Shown here piece by piece: positions 44,812 to 54,317 of a stretch of DNA of 64,000 nt. Positions within the stretch are counted from its first letter, which is position 1, and each line of letters begins with the position of its first letter. Origin of the DNA: Sagittula marina (GTDB lineage: Bacteria > Pseudomonadota > Alphaproteobacteria > Rhodobacterales > Rhodobacteraceae). The notes below the pieces were generated by a model. It made no database searches, had not been told where the DNA came from, and saw only the letters and a list, made by a program, of their open reading frames with translations. The position numbers were made by a program, and so were the translations under genes. The stretch lies in assembly GCF_014196795.1 (NCBI RefSeq), contig NZ_JACIEJ010000002.1, positions 434,001-498,000 of the forward strand, read 5' to 3'.

Positions 44812-45654
44812 TTACAGTCTCCATGATATTGGAAGCCCTTCGCCGGATAGCCGATCCAACGCGGGCAAAAGCGTCTGGCGCAGGGCGAAACCGTCTTCGG
44901 CAAGCACGCGCGCCACGAGGACATCATTTTGCAAAAGGGTGGCTCCTGCCGTCACCGGCAGAACGGCGCGCAACGGGCTGAGGAAGGCCTCGGCTTCCGG
45001 ACCGACGAAGACGAGGCTCGCCATGGCCCCTGCCCCGCGGCCCACGGCGGGCTGCGCCATCCGGGCGGCCAAATCACCTTCCAGCCGCAGCGCATCGCAA
45101 TACAAAGGCACCCCATCGCGCCAGATCTCGATACGGTCGCGCAGGGCAGCGTCATGCAGCACCTCGCCCATGGCCATCCGGCCAAAGATCACGGGTTCGA
45201 CCAGCAGCAGGCGGGCATCGGCCTCCATCTCCACCCGCAAGGACCGCTTCAACCGCGCACCTTCGAACAAGATCAACTCTTGCGGCAACCAATCAAGCCG
45301 GCTGCCCGCGCCCACATGCAGCTTCGTGTCCATCTGCGCCCAGCCAGAGGCAGAGCGATAGGCCCGTTCCGCCGCCTGCGTGGTCAAAACAAGACGAGAC
45401 CCAGCCCCGGCGCCACAGTCCAACGCCAGCCGGTCGCCGCCGGTCAACCCACCGGATGTATTGATAACAATGGCTTCGAGCCCATCTGCGCGACGTGGAA
45501 AGAGGGCCTTCATGCAGCCTTGGGTCCGAAAAGCATCGATCGCTGAAACAGAGCCGCGCGCCTTCGTCGTGAGGCGCAGATTGCCAACGGCCCGAGGCTG
45601 GGCCGGTGCCACCGGCAGCGTGGCCAAAATCGTTTCGCGCTGCTGAAGTGTCAC
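44812..45654 (-). CDS. ureD: Urease accessory protein UreD
   Basis: 280-residue scaffold that binds apo-urease and recruits UreF-UreG for nickel insertion. [32 protein letters not shown] (family core, about residues 70-100), then [19 protein letters not shown], are diagnostic of UreD/UreH. It is first in the leftward urease operon, whose promoter must lie in the 370-bp gap shared with urtA. Confidence 0.95.
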   Translation of the reverse strand: MTLQQRETILATLPVAPAQPRAVGNLRLTTKARGSVSAIDAFRTQGCMKALFPRRADGLEAIVINTSGGLTGGDRLALDCGAGAGSRLVLTTQAAERAYRSASGWAQMDTKLHVGAGSRLDWLPQELILFEGARLKRSLRVEMEADARLLLVEPVIFGRMAMGEVLHDAALRDRIEIWRDGVPLYCDALRLEGDLAARMAQPAVGRGAGAMASLVFVGPEAEAFLSPLRAVLPVTAGATLLQNDVLVARVLAEDGFALRQTLLPALDRLSGEGLPISWRL

Positions 45655-46024
45655 ACCTGTCCCCGACTTTTCTGCTCATTTCGTAGACGCCCTGGAAACC
45701 GGGAGACAACGATTCCCGCAAAAACCTGACAAAAACATGCAATGCTGCACAATATTTAGACATTTAGTCAAATTACAGCCCGCAAATTGAGCATGTTTCA
45801 CCAACGGGCCCCGAACCTTTGCCGCCCGATTGACCCAGCGGCAGACCACAGCGCGATATGTCGCTGCCCGCTGGAAAACGTCGATAACTGGCATTCGCGG
45901 GTGTGTGACGACCTGTGCCCGTTCGGCCTCGGGTCAGATGTGCGCACGGGATGAAACAACAGCTGCGGAGGGGTTCATGCTGTCACGCGAGTACACGCAA
46001 ATCCATCTCTGCGAGGAGACACGA
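45655..46024. other. Shared regulatory region of the urease and urea-transporter operons
   Basis: 370 bp without a gene, with ureD leaving to the left and urtA to the right. It contains an AT-rich core around 45755-45800, with TGCA-ATGC-TGCA and an imperfect inverted repeat ATTTAGAC / GTCAAAT. No convincing sigma-54 -24/-12 pair or NtrC site is seen, although nitrogen control is expected. A GAGGAG ribosome site precedes urtA. Confidence 0.5.
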
Positions 46025-47314
46025 ATGACTCATTTCACCAAACTGCTGACCGGTGCTGCCACCGCAGCTCTGATCGCGGGTTCCGCATCTGCACAGGATT
46101 GCGCCGACCCGATCAAAGTCGGCGTTCTGCACTCGCTGTCCGGCACCATGGCCATCTCCGAGACCACCCTGAAGGACACCATGGAAATGCTGGTGGCCGC
46201 GCAGAACGAGAAAGGCGGCGTATTGGGCTGCGAACTGGAAGCAGTCGTCGTCGACCCGGCGTCCGACTGGCCGCTCTTCGCTGAAAAGGCACGTGAGCTG
46301 CTGACCGTGCACGACGTCGATGTGATCTTTGGCAACTGGACCTCTGTTTCGCGCAAATCCGTGCTGCCGGTGATCGAAGAGCTCAACGGCCTGCTGTTCT
46401 ACCCGGTTCAGTACGAGGGCGAGGAATCCTCCAAGAACGTTTTCTACACCGGCGCCGCGCCGAACCAGCAGGCGATCCCGGCAGTTGACTACTTCCTCGA
46501 AGAACTGGGCGTCGAGAAATTCGCCCTGCTCGGCACAGACTACGTTTACCCGCGAACCACGAACAACATTCTGGAATCCTATCTTCAGGACAACGGCATA
46601 GCGGAAGAAGACATCTTCGTGAACTACACGCCCTTTGGCCAATCCGACTGGGCGACCATTGTCGCGGACGTCGTGGCACTGGGTGAAGACGGCAAGCAGG
46701 TCGGCGTGATCTCCACCATCAACGGCGACGCGAACATCGGTTTCTACAAAGAACTGGCGGCTGCCGGTATTTCTGCCGATGACATCCCCGTGGTTGCGTT
46801 CTCGGTCGGCGAAGAAGAGCTGTCCGGCCTCGACACGGCCAACCTCGTCGGTCACCTCGCCGCGTGGAACTACTTCATGTCCGCCGACACCGAGGCCAAC
46901 GCCGCATTCATCGACCAGTGGCACGCCTTCATCGGAGACGACAAGCGCGTGACCAACGACCCGATGGAAGCGCACTACATCGGCTTCAACATGTGGGTGA
47001 ACGCCGTCGAAGAGGCCGGCACCACCGATGTGGACGCCGTCCGCGAAGCGATGTGGGGCCAGGAATATCCCAATCTGACCGGCGGCACCGCCGTGATGGG
47101 CACCAACCATCACCTGTCCAAGCCGGTGCTGATCGGTGAGATCCGCGACGATGGTCAATTCGACATCATCTCCTCCACCGATCCGGTGCCGGGCGATGCA
47201 TGGACCGACTACCTGCCGGAATCCGCAGTGCTGAAATCCGATTGGAAAGAGCTCGACTGCGGCATGTACAACACCGAGACCTCCACCTGCGTACAGGTCA
47301 AGTCGAACTATTGA
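46025..47314 (+). CDS. urtA: Urea ABC transporter substrate-binding protein
   Basis: 429-residue periplasmic binding protein. The signal peptide ends near residue 23 (AALIAGSASA), and the mature part opens QDCADPIKVGVLHSLSGTMAISE, the UrtA/AmiC-type Leu-Ile-Val-binding fold. The FGNWTSVSRKSVLPV and FYPVQYEGEE segments match UrtA specifically. It is first gene of the urt operon facing the urease operon, which supports urea as ligand. Two tandem hairpins lie between it and urtB. Confidence 0.95.
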   Translation: MTHFTKLLTGAATAALIAGSASAQDCADPIKVGVLHSLSGTMAISETTLKDTMEMLVAAQNEKGGVLGCELEAVVVDPASDWPLFAEKARELLTVHDVDVIFGNWTSVSRKSVLPVIEELNGLLFYPVQYEGEESSKNVFYTGAAPNQQAIPAVDYFLEELGVEKFALLGTDYVYPRTTNNILESYLQDNGIAEEDIFVNYTPFGQSDWATIVADVVALGEDGKQVGVISTINGDANIGFYKELAAAGISADDIPVVAFSVGEEELSGLDTANLVGHLAAWNYFMSADTEANAAFIDQWHAFIGDDKRVTNDPMEAHYIGFNMWVNAVEEAGTTDVDAVREAMWGQEYPNLTGGTAVMGTNHHLSKPVLIGEIRDDGQFDIISSTDPVPGDAWTDYLPESAVLKSDWKELDCGMYNTETSTCVQVKSNY

Positions 47315-47328
47315 TCGCCTGACGGCGC

Positions 47329-47400
47329 ACGGCGGGCACATCCCCGCCGTAGACATACGCCGCAAAGATCAAGCAGGGCGGGGTCAATTCCTCGCCCTGC
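47329..47400 (+). promoter_or_regulatory. Two tandem hairpins between urtA and urtB
   Basis: Hairpin 1: ACGGCGGG / CCCGCCGT (47329-47350). Hairpin 2: GCAGGGCG / CGCCCTGC (47373-47400). Both are perfect 8-bp stems, and neither is followed by a T tract. They likely protect the urtA message or reduce read-through so that the binding protein is made in excess. Confidence 0.6.
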
Positions 47401-47430
47401 CCACAAAGACCCTCATTTACAGGCGGCCTC

Positions 47431-49365
47431 ATGCTCAGAGCTTTCCTTGCGCTTCTTCTCCTGACCGGCCTGACCGCACAGCCGGGCCACGCACAGGAGG
47501 CCAACCTTCAGGACCTCCTGCAGGAGCATCAGGCGCAGATCATCAAACCCTCCCGGACCAAGGTTGGCCCCGCGATTGAGGCGCTGGCCTCCTCTGGTCT
47601 GCCGTCCGTGCCTCTGTTCCTGGAGAAATGGCGCGACAAGAACGTGTATGTGGCGGAAGACGGTCTGTTTTATGTGGTCGCCGGAGGCACTGCCACAGAT
47701 GTGAGCACGGGTGAGCCGGTGAGCGGCGTTGATGCGGATACGCTGGACCCGATCCGACCCAACGGCGGTGTGCGCCGTGTCATCAACGAGGCGCTGGTCG
47801 AATTCCAGCTGTCCGATCCTGACATCACCCGCCGGACAGAGGCGGTGGACGCGATTTCGCGCAACCTTGATCCTTCACAGGTCGAACCGCTGTCAAAAGC
47901 CATCGAAAACGAAACCAACGCCGCGCTGAAACTGCGCAAGCAACGGCTGCTGAACTACCTCGCCGCGCGTTACGGCGAAACGACCGAGGCCCGCATCGAC
48001 GCCATCAAGGCGCTCAAGGACGATCTGTCCGTCGACGGGCGTGCCGTGTTGAGCCAGATCCTCGCCACGTCGACCGAGGCCGCGCCGAACCTGCCTGAGG
48101 ATGAAAATATCGCTCGCGTTCTGGAGCCAGGGACCGATATCTCACGCGCAGACGCTTATGCGATGATCGAGGATAAAGCCGACCTGCCCCCCGTGTTGAG
48201 CGCCTCTGAGATCCGCACCGCGCTGGAGGCCAACGTCGAGGGGGCCAAGGTCGCTGGTGTTTCCGTCGGCACGCTGACCACGCAAGACGCCCGCGCTGCC
48301 GCCTATGACCGGCTCGCTGCCACCGGCGCCGTTGCGCCGCGCGCCACCGAAGACACGATTGGCGAAACCCTCGCCGCATGGACGATCTATGACGTCTATG
48401 ACGAGGACGACACCGCCGTCACCGAGGCCGCGCGCGACACCCAGAACGCCGTGAACACCCGCGTGGGCGTCTCGCAGACCGCCGACCTCGCGCTGGATGC
48501 CATTTCTCTGGCCTCGATCTACTTCCTCGCGGCCATCGGCCTGGCCATCACCTTTGGCGTCATGGGGGTCATCAACATGGCGCATGGCGAATTCATCATG
48601 ATGGGCGCCTACACCGGTTACGTGGTGCAGCAGATCATCCCCAACTATACCCTGTCGTTGGTGGTGGCGCTGCCGCTGGCATTTATTGTGACATTCGCCG
48701 CGGGCGTGGCGATGGAGCGGCTGGTGATCCGCCACCTGTACACCCGGCCGCTGGAAACCTTGCTGGCGACCTTTGGCATTTCCATCGCGTTGCAACAGCT
48801 GGCCAAGAACATCTTCGGCACGCAGGCGCGTCCGCTGACGTCCCCCTCGTGGCTCGACGGCAACTGGGCGATCAACGATGTGATCTCCATCAGCTATATC
48901 CGTGTGGCGATCTTTGTCCTTGCGCTGATCTTCCTCGGGCTGCTGCTGTTCATCCTGAAAAAGACGCGGCTGGGGCTGGAAGTCCGCGCCGTAACGCAGA
49001 ACCCGCGCATGGCGGCGTCGATGGGCATCAACCCTGACAAGATCAAGATGATGACCTTTGGTCTGGGATCCGGCATCGCGGGCATCGCAGGCGTGGCCAT
49101 CGGCCTCTATGCCAAAGTCACCTCCGAGATGGGTGCAGATTACATCGTGCAATCCTTCATGACGGTCGTTGTCGGCGGCGTCGGCAACGTCTGGGGCACG
49201 CTCGCGGGCGCAACCATGATCGGCACGCTGCAAAAGGGCATCGAGTGGTTCAACCCCTCCAACACGCTGGCGGCGCAGACCTACATGATCCTGTTTATCA
49301 TCCTGTTCATCCAGTTCAGGCCCAAGGGCATCGTCGCCCTCAAGGGCCGCGCGGCGGGGGACTGA
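47431..49365 (+). CDS. urtB: Urea ABC transporter permease UrtB
   Basis: 644 residues: signal peptide, a helical periplasmic N-terminal domain of about 330 residues, then a LivH-type membrane domain (from about 350) with IGLAITFGVMGVINMAHGEFIMMGAYTGY and the coupling loop VTQNPRMAASMGI. The long soluble N-terminal part is a known UrtB feature, here somewhat longer than in cyanobacterial proteins. It forms a heterodimer with UrtC. Followed three bases later by the GNAT gene. Confidence 0.95.
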   Translation: MLRAFLALLLLTGLTAQPGHAQEANLQDLLQEHQAQIIKPSRTKVGPAIEALASSGLPSVPLFLEKWRDKNVYVAEDGLFYVVAGGTATDVSTGEPVSGVDADTLDPIRPNGGVRRVINEALVEFQLSDPDITRRTEAVDAISRNLDPSQVEPLSKAIENETNAALKLRKQRLLNYLAARYGETTEARIDAIKALKDDLSVDGRAVLSQILATSTEAAPNLPEDENIARVLEPGTDISRADAYAMIEDKADLPPVLSASEIRTALEANVEGAKVAGVSVGTLTTQDARAAAYDRLAATGAVAPRATEDTIGETLAAWTIYDVYDEDDTAVTEAARDTQNAVNTRVGVSQTADLALDAISLASIYFLAAIGLAITFGVMGVINMAHGEFIMMGAYTGYVVQQIIPNYTLSLVVALPLAFIVTFAAGVAMERLVIRHLYTRPLETLLATFGISIALQQLAKNIFGTQARPLTSPSWLDGNWAINDVISISYIRVAIFVLALIFLGLLLFILKKTRLGLEVRAVTQNPRMAASMGINPDKIKMMTFGLGSGIAGIAGVAIGLYAKVTSEMGADYIVQSFMTVVVGGVGNVWGTLAGATMIGTLQKGIEWFNPSNTLAAQTYMILFIILFIQFRPKGIVALKGRAAGD

Positions 49366-49368
49366 TCC

Positions 49369-49836
49369 ATGCATATTGACGTAATCCCCTCCCCCACCCC
49401 CGCGTTCAAGGCGCTGGTCGACACCCATGTCACCTTCTGTGATGGCACCGCCCCGGCAGAAAGCTGTCACCGCCTGCCGATATCTGCGCTGTTCGCGCCG
49501 GACATCACCGTCTGGGGCGCGTTTGACGGCGATGAACTGGTCGGCATGGGTGCGCTCAAACAGCTCTCCCCCACTGCCGGAGAGATCAAATCCATGCACA
49601 CCCTTGCTGTCGCCCGTGGCAAAGGCACCGCCCGCGCCATTCTCAACACCATCCTCGACGCAGGGGCCAGACGCGGCATGACCACCTTCTGGCTCGAGAC
49701 CGGCGTTCACCCGGATTTCGCCGCGGCCCGCGCGCTGTATTCGGCGCAAGGCTTCAGCGAATGCGGCCCCTTTGGCACCTACGTCAGCGACCCGCATTCG
49801 ACCTTCATGACAAAAACCTTGGAGGCCACGACATGA
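49369..49836 (+). CDS. GNAT family acetyltransferase inside the urt operon
   Basis: 155 residues with the acetyl-CoA-binding pattern IKSMHTLAVARGKGTARAIL (motif A, with RGKGTA as the pyrophosphate loop) and a motif B region PDFAAARALYSAQGFSECGPFG. It lies between urtB (3-bp gap) and urtC (ATGA overlap), so it is an integral operon member. The PhnO/YhcA-type short GNATs are similar in size. The substrate is unknown and there is no obvious link to urea. Confidence 0.88.
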   Translation: MHIDVIPSPTPAFKALVDTHVTFCDGTAPAESCHRLPISALFAPDITVWGAFDGDELVGMGALKQLSPTAGEIKSMHTLAVARGKGTARAILNTILDAGARRGMTTFWLETGVHPDFAAARALYSAQGFSECGPFGTYVSDPHSTFMTKTLEATT

Positions 49837-50999
49837 ACCGTTCCTTCCTCGCCCAGAACCCATCGGTTCTGTGGTTCCTCGTCTTGCTCGGACTGTTCAC
49901 CCTTGTGGTAACGGTCCTGTCAGAGGCGTTCGGTGTGGGCTTCCTCTCCACCTCCTTCGTCAAGACATTGGGCAAGACGCTGTGCCTGTGTCTCATCGCC
50001 ATCGCCATGGACGTGGTCTGGGGCTATTGCGGCATTCTCAGCCTCGGGCATTTCGCCTTCTTCGGGATCGGCGGCTATGCCATCGGCATGTGGCTGATGT
50101 ACGCGCGGACCGAAGGCATCGTGGCCGAGAGCTTGTCCAACCAGATCATCCCTCCCACCAGCCAAGAGCTGCAGGACGCCATCGCCAGCCAGATCTTCGG
50201 CGTGGTGGGCGCATCGGAATTTCCCACGCTGTGGACCTTCGCCCATTCGCTGCCGCTGCAATTGCTGATGATCTTGCTGGTGCCCGGCCTGCTGGCGCTG
50301 GTCTTCGGCTGGCTGGCCTTCCGCTCCCGCGTTACAGGCGTCTACCTGTCGATCCTGACACAGGCCATGACACTGGCCCTGTCGCTCTACCTGTTCCAGA
50401 ACGACTCGGGACTGCGCGGCAACAACGGCCTCTCCGGTCTGCAAAACATCCCCGGCGCAGAGGGCGTGCCACAAAGCGTCATATCGATCTGGTTCCTCTG
50501 GGGGTCTGCTCTGGCACTGGGTCTGGGATACGTTCTGTTTGCCTGGGTGGTGTCGGGCAAAATGGGCAGCGTGATCCGTGCCATCCGCGATGACGAAACC
50601 CGCGTGCGCTTTCTCGGCTACCACGTGGAAACCTACAAGCTCTTCGTCTTCACCCTCACCGCCGTGGTCGCAGGCATCGCCGGTGCGCTCTATTACCCGC
50701 AGGCGGGCATTATCAACCCGGCCGAAATCGCGCCCATAGCATCGATCTATCTGGCTGTCTGGGTCGCCATCGGCGGACGCGGCCGCCTGTACGGTGCGGT
50801 CATGGGCACCGTGGTCGTCACGCTCGCCTCCAGTTGGTTCACCGGCGGCGGCGCACCTGATGTGAACCTTGGCGTGTATACCATCCAATGGACCGACTGG
50901 TGGCTGGTATTGCTCGGGTTCTCCTTTGTCGCTGTCACCCTCTTCTTCCCACAAGGCCTCGGCGGACTGGTGGACAAGCTCAAAGGAGCCAAGGCATGA
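49833..50999 (+). CDS. urtC: Urea ABC transporter permease UrtC
   Basis: 388-residue LivM-type permease with about ten hydrophobic helices, including AMDVVWGYCGILSLGHFAFFGIGGYAIG (conserved core) and the loop RAIRDDETRVRFLGY that docks on the ATPases. It starts within the GNAT stop (ATGA) and ends within the urtD start (ATGA). Confidence 0.95.
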   Translation: MNRSFLAQNPSVLWFLVLLGLFTLVVTVLSEAFGVGFLSTSFVKTLGKTLCLCLIAIAMDVVWGYCGILSLGHFAFFGIGGYAIGMWLMYARTEGIVAESLSNQIIPPTSQELQDAIASQIFGVVGASEFPTLWTFAHSLPLQLLMILLVPGLLALVFGWLAFRSRVTGVYLSILTQAMTLALSLYLFQNDSGLRGNNGLSGLQNIPGAEGVPQSVISIWFLWGSALALGLGYVLFAWVVSGKMGSVIRAIRDDETRVRFLGYHVETYKLFVFTLTAVVAGIAGALYYPQAGIINPAEIAPIASIYLAVWVAIGGRGRLYGAVMGTVVVTLASSWFTGGGAPDVNLGVYTIQWTDWWLVLLGFSFVAVTLFFPQGLGGLVDKLKGAKA

Positions 51000-51736
51000 G
51001 CACTCTTCTGGAAATGTCCGGCGTCTCCGTGTCCTTCGACGGATTCAAGGCGATCAACAACCTGTCCTTCCAGATCGGTGAGCCGGAGCTGCGCGCCATC
51101 ATCGGCCCCAACGGCGCGGGCAAGACGACCTTTATGGACATCATCACCGGCAAGACCAAACCGGACGAAGGGCGCATTTCCTGGGGGGACAAGAACATCT
51201 CGCTCCTCGGCATGTCGGAATCCCAAATTGCCCGCGAAGGCATAGGCCGCAAGTTTCAGAAACCCACCGTGTTCGAAGCGCAGACCGTGCGCGAAAACCT
51301 CGCCATGGCGCTCAAGAACCCGCGCGGTCCCTTCGACGTATTGCTTTATAAAAAGACCAGACAGGGGGCCGAACGCATCGAAGCCATTGCCGAACAAACC
51401 GGCCTCGCCGATGTGCTGACCCGCGTGGCGGGCGAGCTGTCACACGGTCAAAAGCAATGGCTGGAAATCGGTATGTTGCTGGCGCAGGAACCGCGCCTGC
51501 TGCTGGTGGACGAACCCGCCGCCGGAATGACTCCGGCGGAACGCGAAAAAACGACGGAAATGTTGGTCAACGCTGCGAAAACCCGTGCCGTCGTCGTGGT
51601 CGAACATGACATGGAATTCATTCGCCGCCTGAAGTGCCGCGTCACCTGCCTGTGCGAAGGCTCCGTCTTGGCCGAAGGCTCCATTGATCATGTGACCTCC
51701 AACCCGAATGTCATCGACGTCTATCTCGGGCGCTGA
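50996..51736 (+). CDS. urtD: Urea ABC transporter ATPase UrtD
   Basis: 246-residue LivG-type nucleotide-binding protein: Walker A GPNGAGKT (37-44), Q-loop FQKPTVFEAQTVREN, signature LSHGQKQWLEIG (the expected UrtD variant of LSGGQ) and Walker B LLLVDEPAAGMTP. It pairs with UrtE to drive UrtBC. Starts inside the urtC stop. Confidence 0.95.
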   Translation: MSTLLEMSGVSVSFDGFKAINNLSFQIGEPELRAIIGPNGAGKTTFMDIITGKTKPDEGRISWGDKNISLLGMSESQIAREGIGRKFQKPTVFEAQTVRENLAMALKNPRGPFDVLLYKKTRQGAERIEAIAEQTGLADVLTRVAGELSHGQKQWLEIGMLLAQEPRLLLVDEPAAGMTPAEREKTTEMLVNAAKTRAVVVVEHDMEFIRRLKCRVTCLCEGSVLAEGSIDHVTSNPNVIDVYLGR

Positions 51737-51821
51737 CACGCAGGTGGACGCCTGCGCCTCTGCTTTTCCATTTCCCCATACTTCCGCCTGCCCCGCAGCG
51801 CACCGCCGAACAGGATCCCTC

Positions 51822-52520
51822 ATGCTGACGCTCAAAGACCTCACGCTCCACTACGGCCACAGCCAGATCCTGTACGATATCTCGATGGAGGCCAAACCCG
51901 GTGCCGTCACCTGCCTGATGGGCACCAATGGGGTGGGAAAAACCTCCCTGCTCAAGGCGATTTCCGGCACGCACCCCCGCTCCGGTGGATCTATGGTCCT
52001 CAATGGCCAGGACATTTCAGCAAGGACCTCTCCCCATGCGCGGGCACAGGCCGGGATTGGCTACGTCCCGCAGGGGCGCGACATCTTCCCTTTGATGACG
52101 GTCCGCGAAAATCTGCAAACCGGCTACGCGTGCATTCCGAAAAGCGACTGGACCATCCCTGATGAGGTGTTCGAGCTTTTCCCGATCCTCAAGGATTTCC
52201 TGAACAGGCGCGGTGGCGACCTTTCCGGTGGCCAACAGCAACAGCTTGCGATCGCCCGTGCGATGATCGCGCAGCCCAAGCTTCTCCTTTTGGACGAACC
52301 CACCGAAGGCATCCAGCCCAACATCATCAAACAGATTGGCGAGGTCATCAAATACCTCCGTTCCAAAGGCGACATGGCGATCATTCTGGTCGAGCAATTC
52401 TTTGATTTCGCCTATGAACTCGGCGATCACTTCGTCGCGCTGGAGCGTGGTCGCGTGATCCACAATGCACCCCGCGCCGAAACACTACGCGAGGATCTGC
52501 TGGCCAAAGTCTCCGTATGA
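51822..52520 (+). CDS. urtE: Urea ABC transporter ATPase UrtE
   Basis: 232-residue LivF-type ATPase: Walker A GTNGVGKT (34-41), YVPQGRDIFPLMTVREN, signature LSGGQQQQLAIARAM and LLLDEPTEGIQPNI, the last two being UrtE hallmarks. It is the last gene of the operon, 85 bp after urtD and followed by a strong terminator. Confidence 0.95.
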   Translation: MLTLKDLTLHYGHSQILYDISMEAKPGAVTCLMGTNGVGKTSLLKAISGTHPRSGGSMVLNGQDISARTSPHARAQAGIGYVPQGRDIFPLMTVRENLQTGYACIPKSDWTIPDEVFELFPILKDFLNRRGGDLSGGQQQQLAIARAMIAQPKLLLLDEPTEGIQPNIIKQIGEVIKYLRSKGDMAIILVEQFFDFAYELGDHFVALERGRVIHNAPRAETLREDLLAKVSV

Positions 52521-52526
52521 TCCCGC

Positions 52527-52562
52527 GAAAGCCACGCATTTGAACCTAAAATGCGTGGCTTT
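52527..52562 (+). terminator. Terminator of the urt operon
   Basis: GAAAGCCACGCATTT, loop GAACCT, AAATGCGTGGCTTTC: a perfect 15-bp stem beginning six bases after the urtE stop. The arm itself ends in TTTC. Confidence 0.85.
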
Positions 52563-52657
52563 CCGCTAGGGAAATCTGAGGACGGTCCAGAGTAAATTAA
52601 CCTGAGAATGAGATGGTCGCCATGACATGCTGAGACTGGCAGAAATGGAACGTACCT

Positions 52658-54139
52658 ATGCCCCACTCTTTCGAAGAAAAGCTGAAGCACTATCATCTCG
52701 ACGGTGAGAACCGCGAGCGACTGAAAGAAGTGGGCGAGGTGCTTTTGCCTGAGCTCGATAAAGTGCTGGAGAATTTTTACGTCCGAGCCAAGGCAAATCC
52801 CGAGGCCGCCGCCTTCTTTTCCGATCAAGAGCAGATGGACACAGCCCGAAGCGCCCAGAAAAAGCACTGGGAACGCATTTTGAGGGCTGACTATAGTCAA
52901 GAATATTTCGATTCCATTGAACGCATTGGCCGCGTTCACGCGCAGATCAAACTGCCGATAGAAGTCTACATGTCGGCCTATACAATGGCAACGTCCGACC
53001 TGATCACCATCTTCCTTACAAAGTCACGTCAGGGATTCCGCCGCAAGAAACTGAGTCTCATTCGCGATCAGATCTGTGTGCTGACCCGGGCTTTCGCGCT
53101 CGATATCGAACGCGTGGTCGAAACCACGTTCCGCGTACAGGCTGAAGAGCAAAATATCGCATTTGAGCATTTGAGCACAGTCATCGACCACATGGCTGAC
53201 GGCAACCTGTCGGAATTTGTGCCAGATCCGCACGAAAGCGACTTCCCGGCCAGCTACAACCCTATACGGCAGAAACTCAACTCGGCCATCGACAAGTTGG
53301 GGCAAACGCTCGGCACTGTTTCCAGAACCATGGACAAGCTTTTGATGATGATCGATGGCGTGGGCGACTCAGCATCTGACCTGTCCAACCGCACCGCCAG
53401 CCAAGCCGCCTCGCTGGAAGAAACCGCCGCCGCCATCCACGAACTGACGGAAAACGTGCGCCAATCCTCGGACAATACGAACAAGGCCAAGTCCGTCGCC
53501 GGCGACGCCGCTCGCAAGGCCGAAGATGGTGCCGACAGCGTTTCCGAGGCCTCGGAGGCCATGGGGCGCATCCAGACCTCATCGGACCGCATTACCCAGA
53601 TTATCGGTATGATCGACGACATCGCATTCCAGACCAATCTGCTTGCATTGAACGCTGGCGTAGAAGCTGCACGTGCCGGTACGGCGGGGCGCGGATTTGC
53701 AGTGGTCGCCGAAGAGGTTCGCGTTCTGGCCGGTAACGCCTCCGACGCGGCAAAGCAGATCAAGGACTTGGTCACGGCCTCATCCGGCGAGGTGGCTTCT
53801 GGCGTGGAGCTGATCCAGAAGTCAGCGGAAACCCTGGAAACAATTGTCAAGAATTTCGAGCAAGTGACCGCACTATCAAATGAAATCGCCTCCGCCTCTG
53901 CGGAGCAGTCGACAGCGTTGTCGGAAGTCAACTCCGCGATTTCGCAGATGGATATCGTCACCCAGCAAAACGCCGCAATGGTTGACGATACCACAAGCGC
54001 TACCAAGGATATGCGGATCGAAGCGATGCAATTGCGAAAAATCCTCGAAACCCTGACCATCCCGGCGCAAAACGGCAACCACTCAGCCACGCCAATCAAC
54101 GTCGATGACGAGGACAGCCAAACGGTTCGTGTCGCCTGA
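52658..54139 (+). CDS. Globin-coupled soluble chemoreceptor (HemAT-like)
   Basis: 493 residues with no membrane helix. The N-terminal protoglobin domain (about 1-165) has the likely heme-ligating proximal His94 in IERIGRVHAQIKLP. The C-terminal MCP signalling domain contains the hairpin tip IIGMIDDIAFQTNLLALNAGVEAARAG and GRGFAVVAEEVRVLA. A cytoplasmic oxygen or NO sensor that feeds CheA is expected by family. There are no che genes in the window. The C-terminal acidic tail NVDDEDSQT lacks a clear CheR-docking pentapeptide. It follows the urt terminator on its own. Confidence 0.9.
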   Translation: MPHSFEEKLKHYHLDGENRERLKEVGEVLLPELDKVLENFYVRAKANPEAAAFFSDQEQMDTARSAQKKHWERILRADYSQEYFDSIERIGRVHAQIKLPIEVYMSAYTMATSDLITIFLTKSRQGFRRKKLSLIRDQICVLTRAFALDIERVVETTFRVQAEEQNIAFEHLSTVIDHMADGNLSEFVPDPHESDFPASYNPIRQKLNSAIDKLGQTLGTVSRTMDKLLMMIDGVGDSASDLSNRTASQAASLEETAAAIHELTENVRQSSDNTNKAKSVAGDAARKAEDGADSVSEASEAMGRIQTSSDRITQIIGMIDDIAFQTNLLALNAGVEAARAGTAGRGFAVVAEEVRVLAGNASDAAKQIKDLVTASSGEVASGVELIQKSAETLETIVKNFEQVTALSNEIASASAEQSTALSEVNSAISQMDIVTQQNAAMVDDTTSATKDMRIEAMQLRKILETLTIPAQNGNHSATPINVDDEDSQTVRVA

Positions 54140-54317
54140 GCCGCGCCCCAAAATCGGCCACCCAAAGGCTTGGCGACTTCAAATCATTTTCGGCGCGACC
54201 TACGCAAACTCATATGCTCGAATTCAAGCAATATTCCCGTCCATTTCCGTCGATGCATACAACGGTCTGTTTACCACCGCTGTCGTAAGGCTTTGATGTC
54301 AAGAAGGGAAATGCAGC

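Noticed and set aside
45655-46024. Possible sigma-54/NtrC control of the urea genes
   Set aside because: No TGGCAC-N5-TTGC element and no clear NtrC dyad could be found; only weak repeats are present, so nitrogen control is expected but not shown by sequence.
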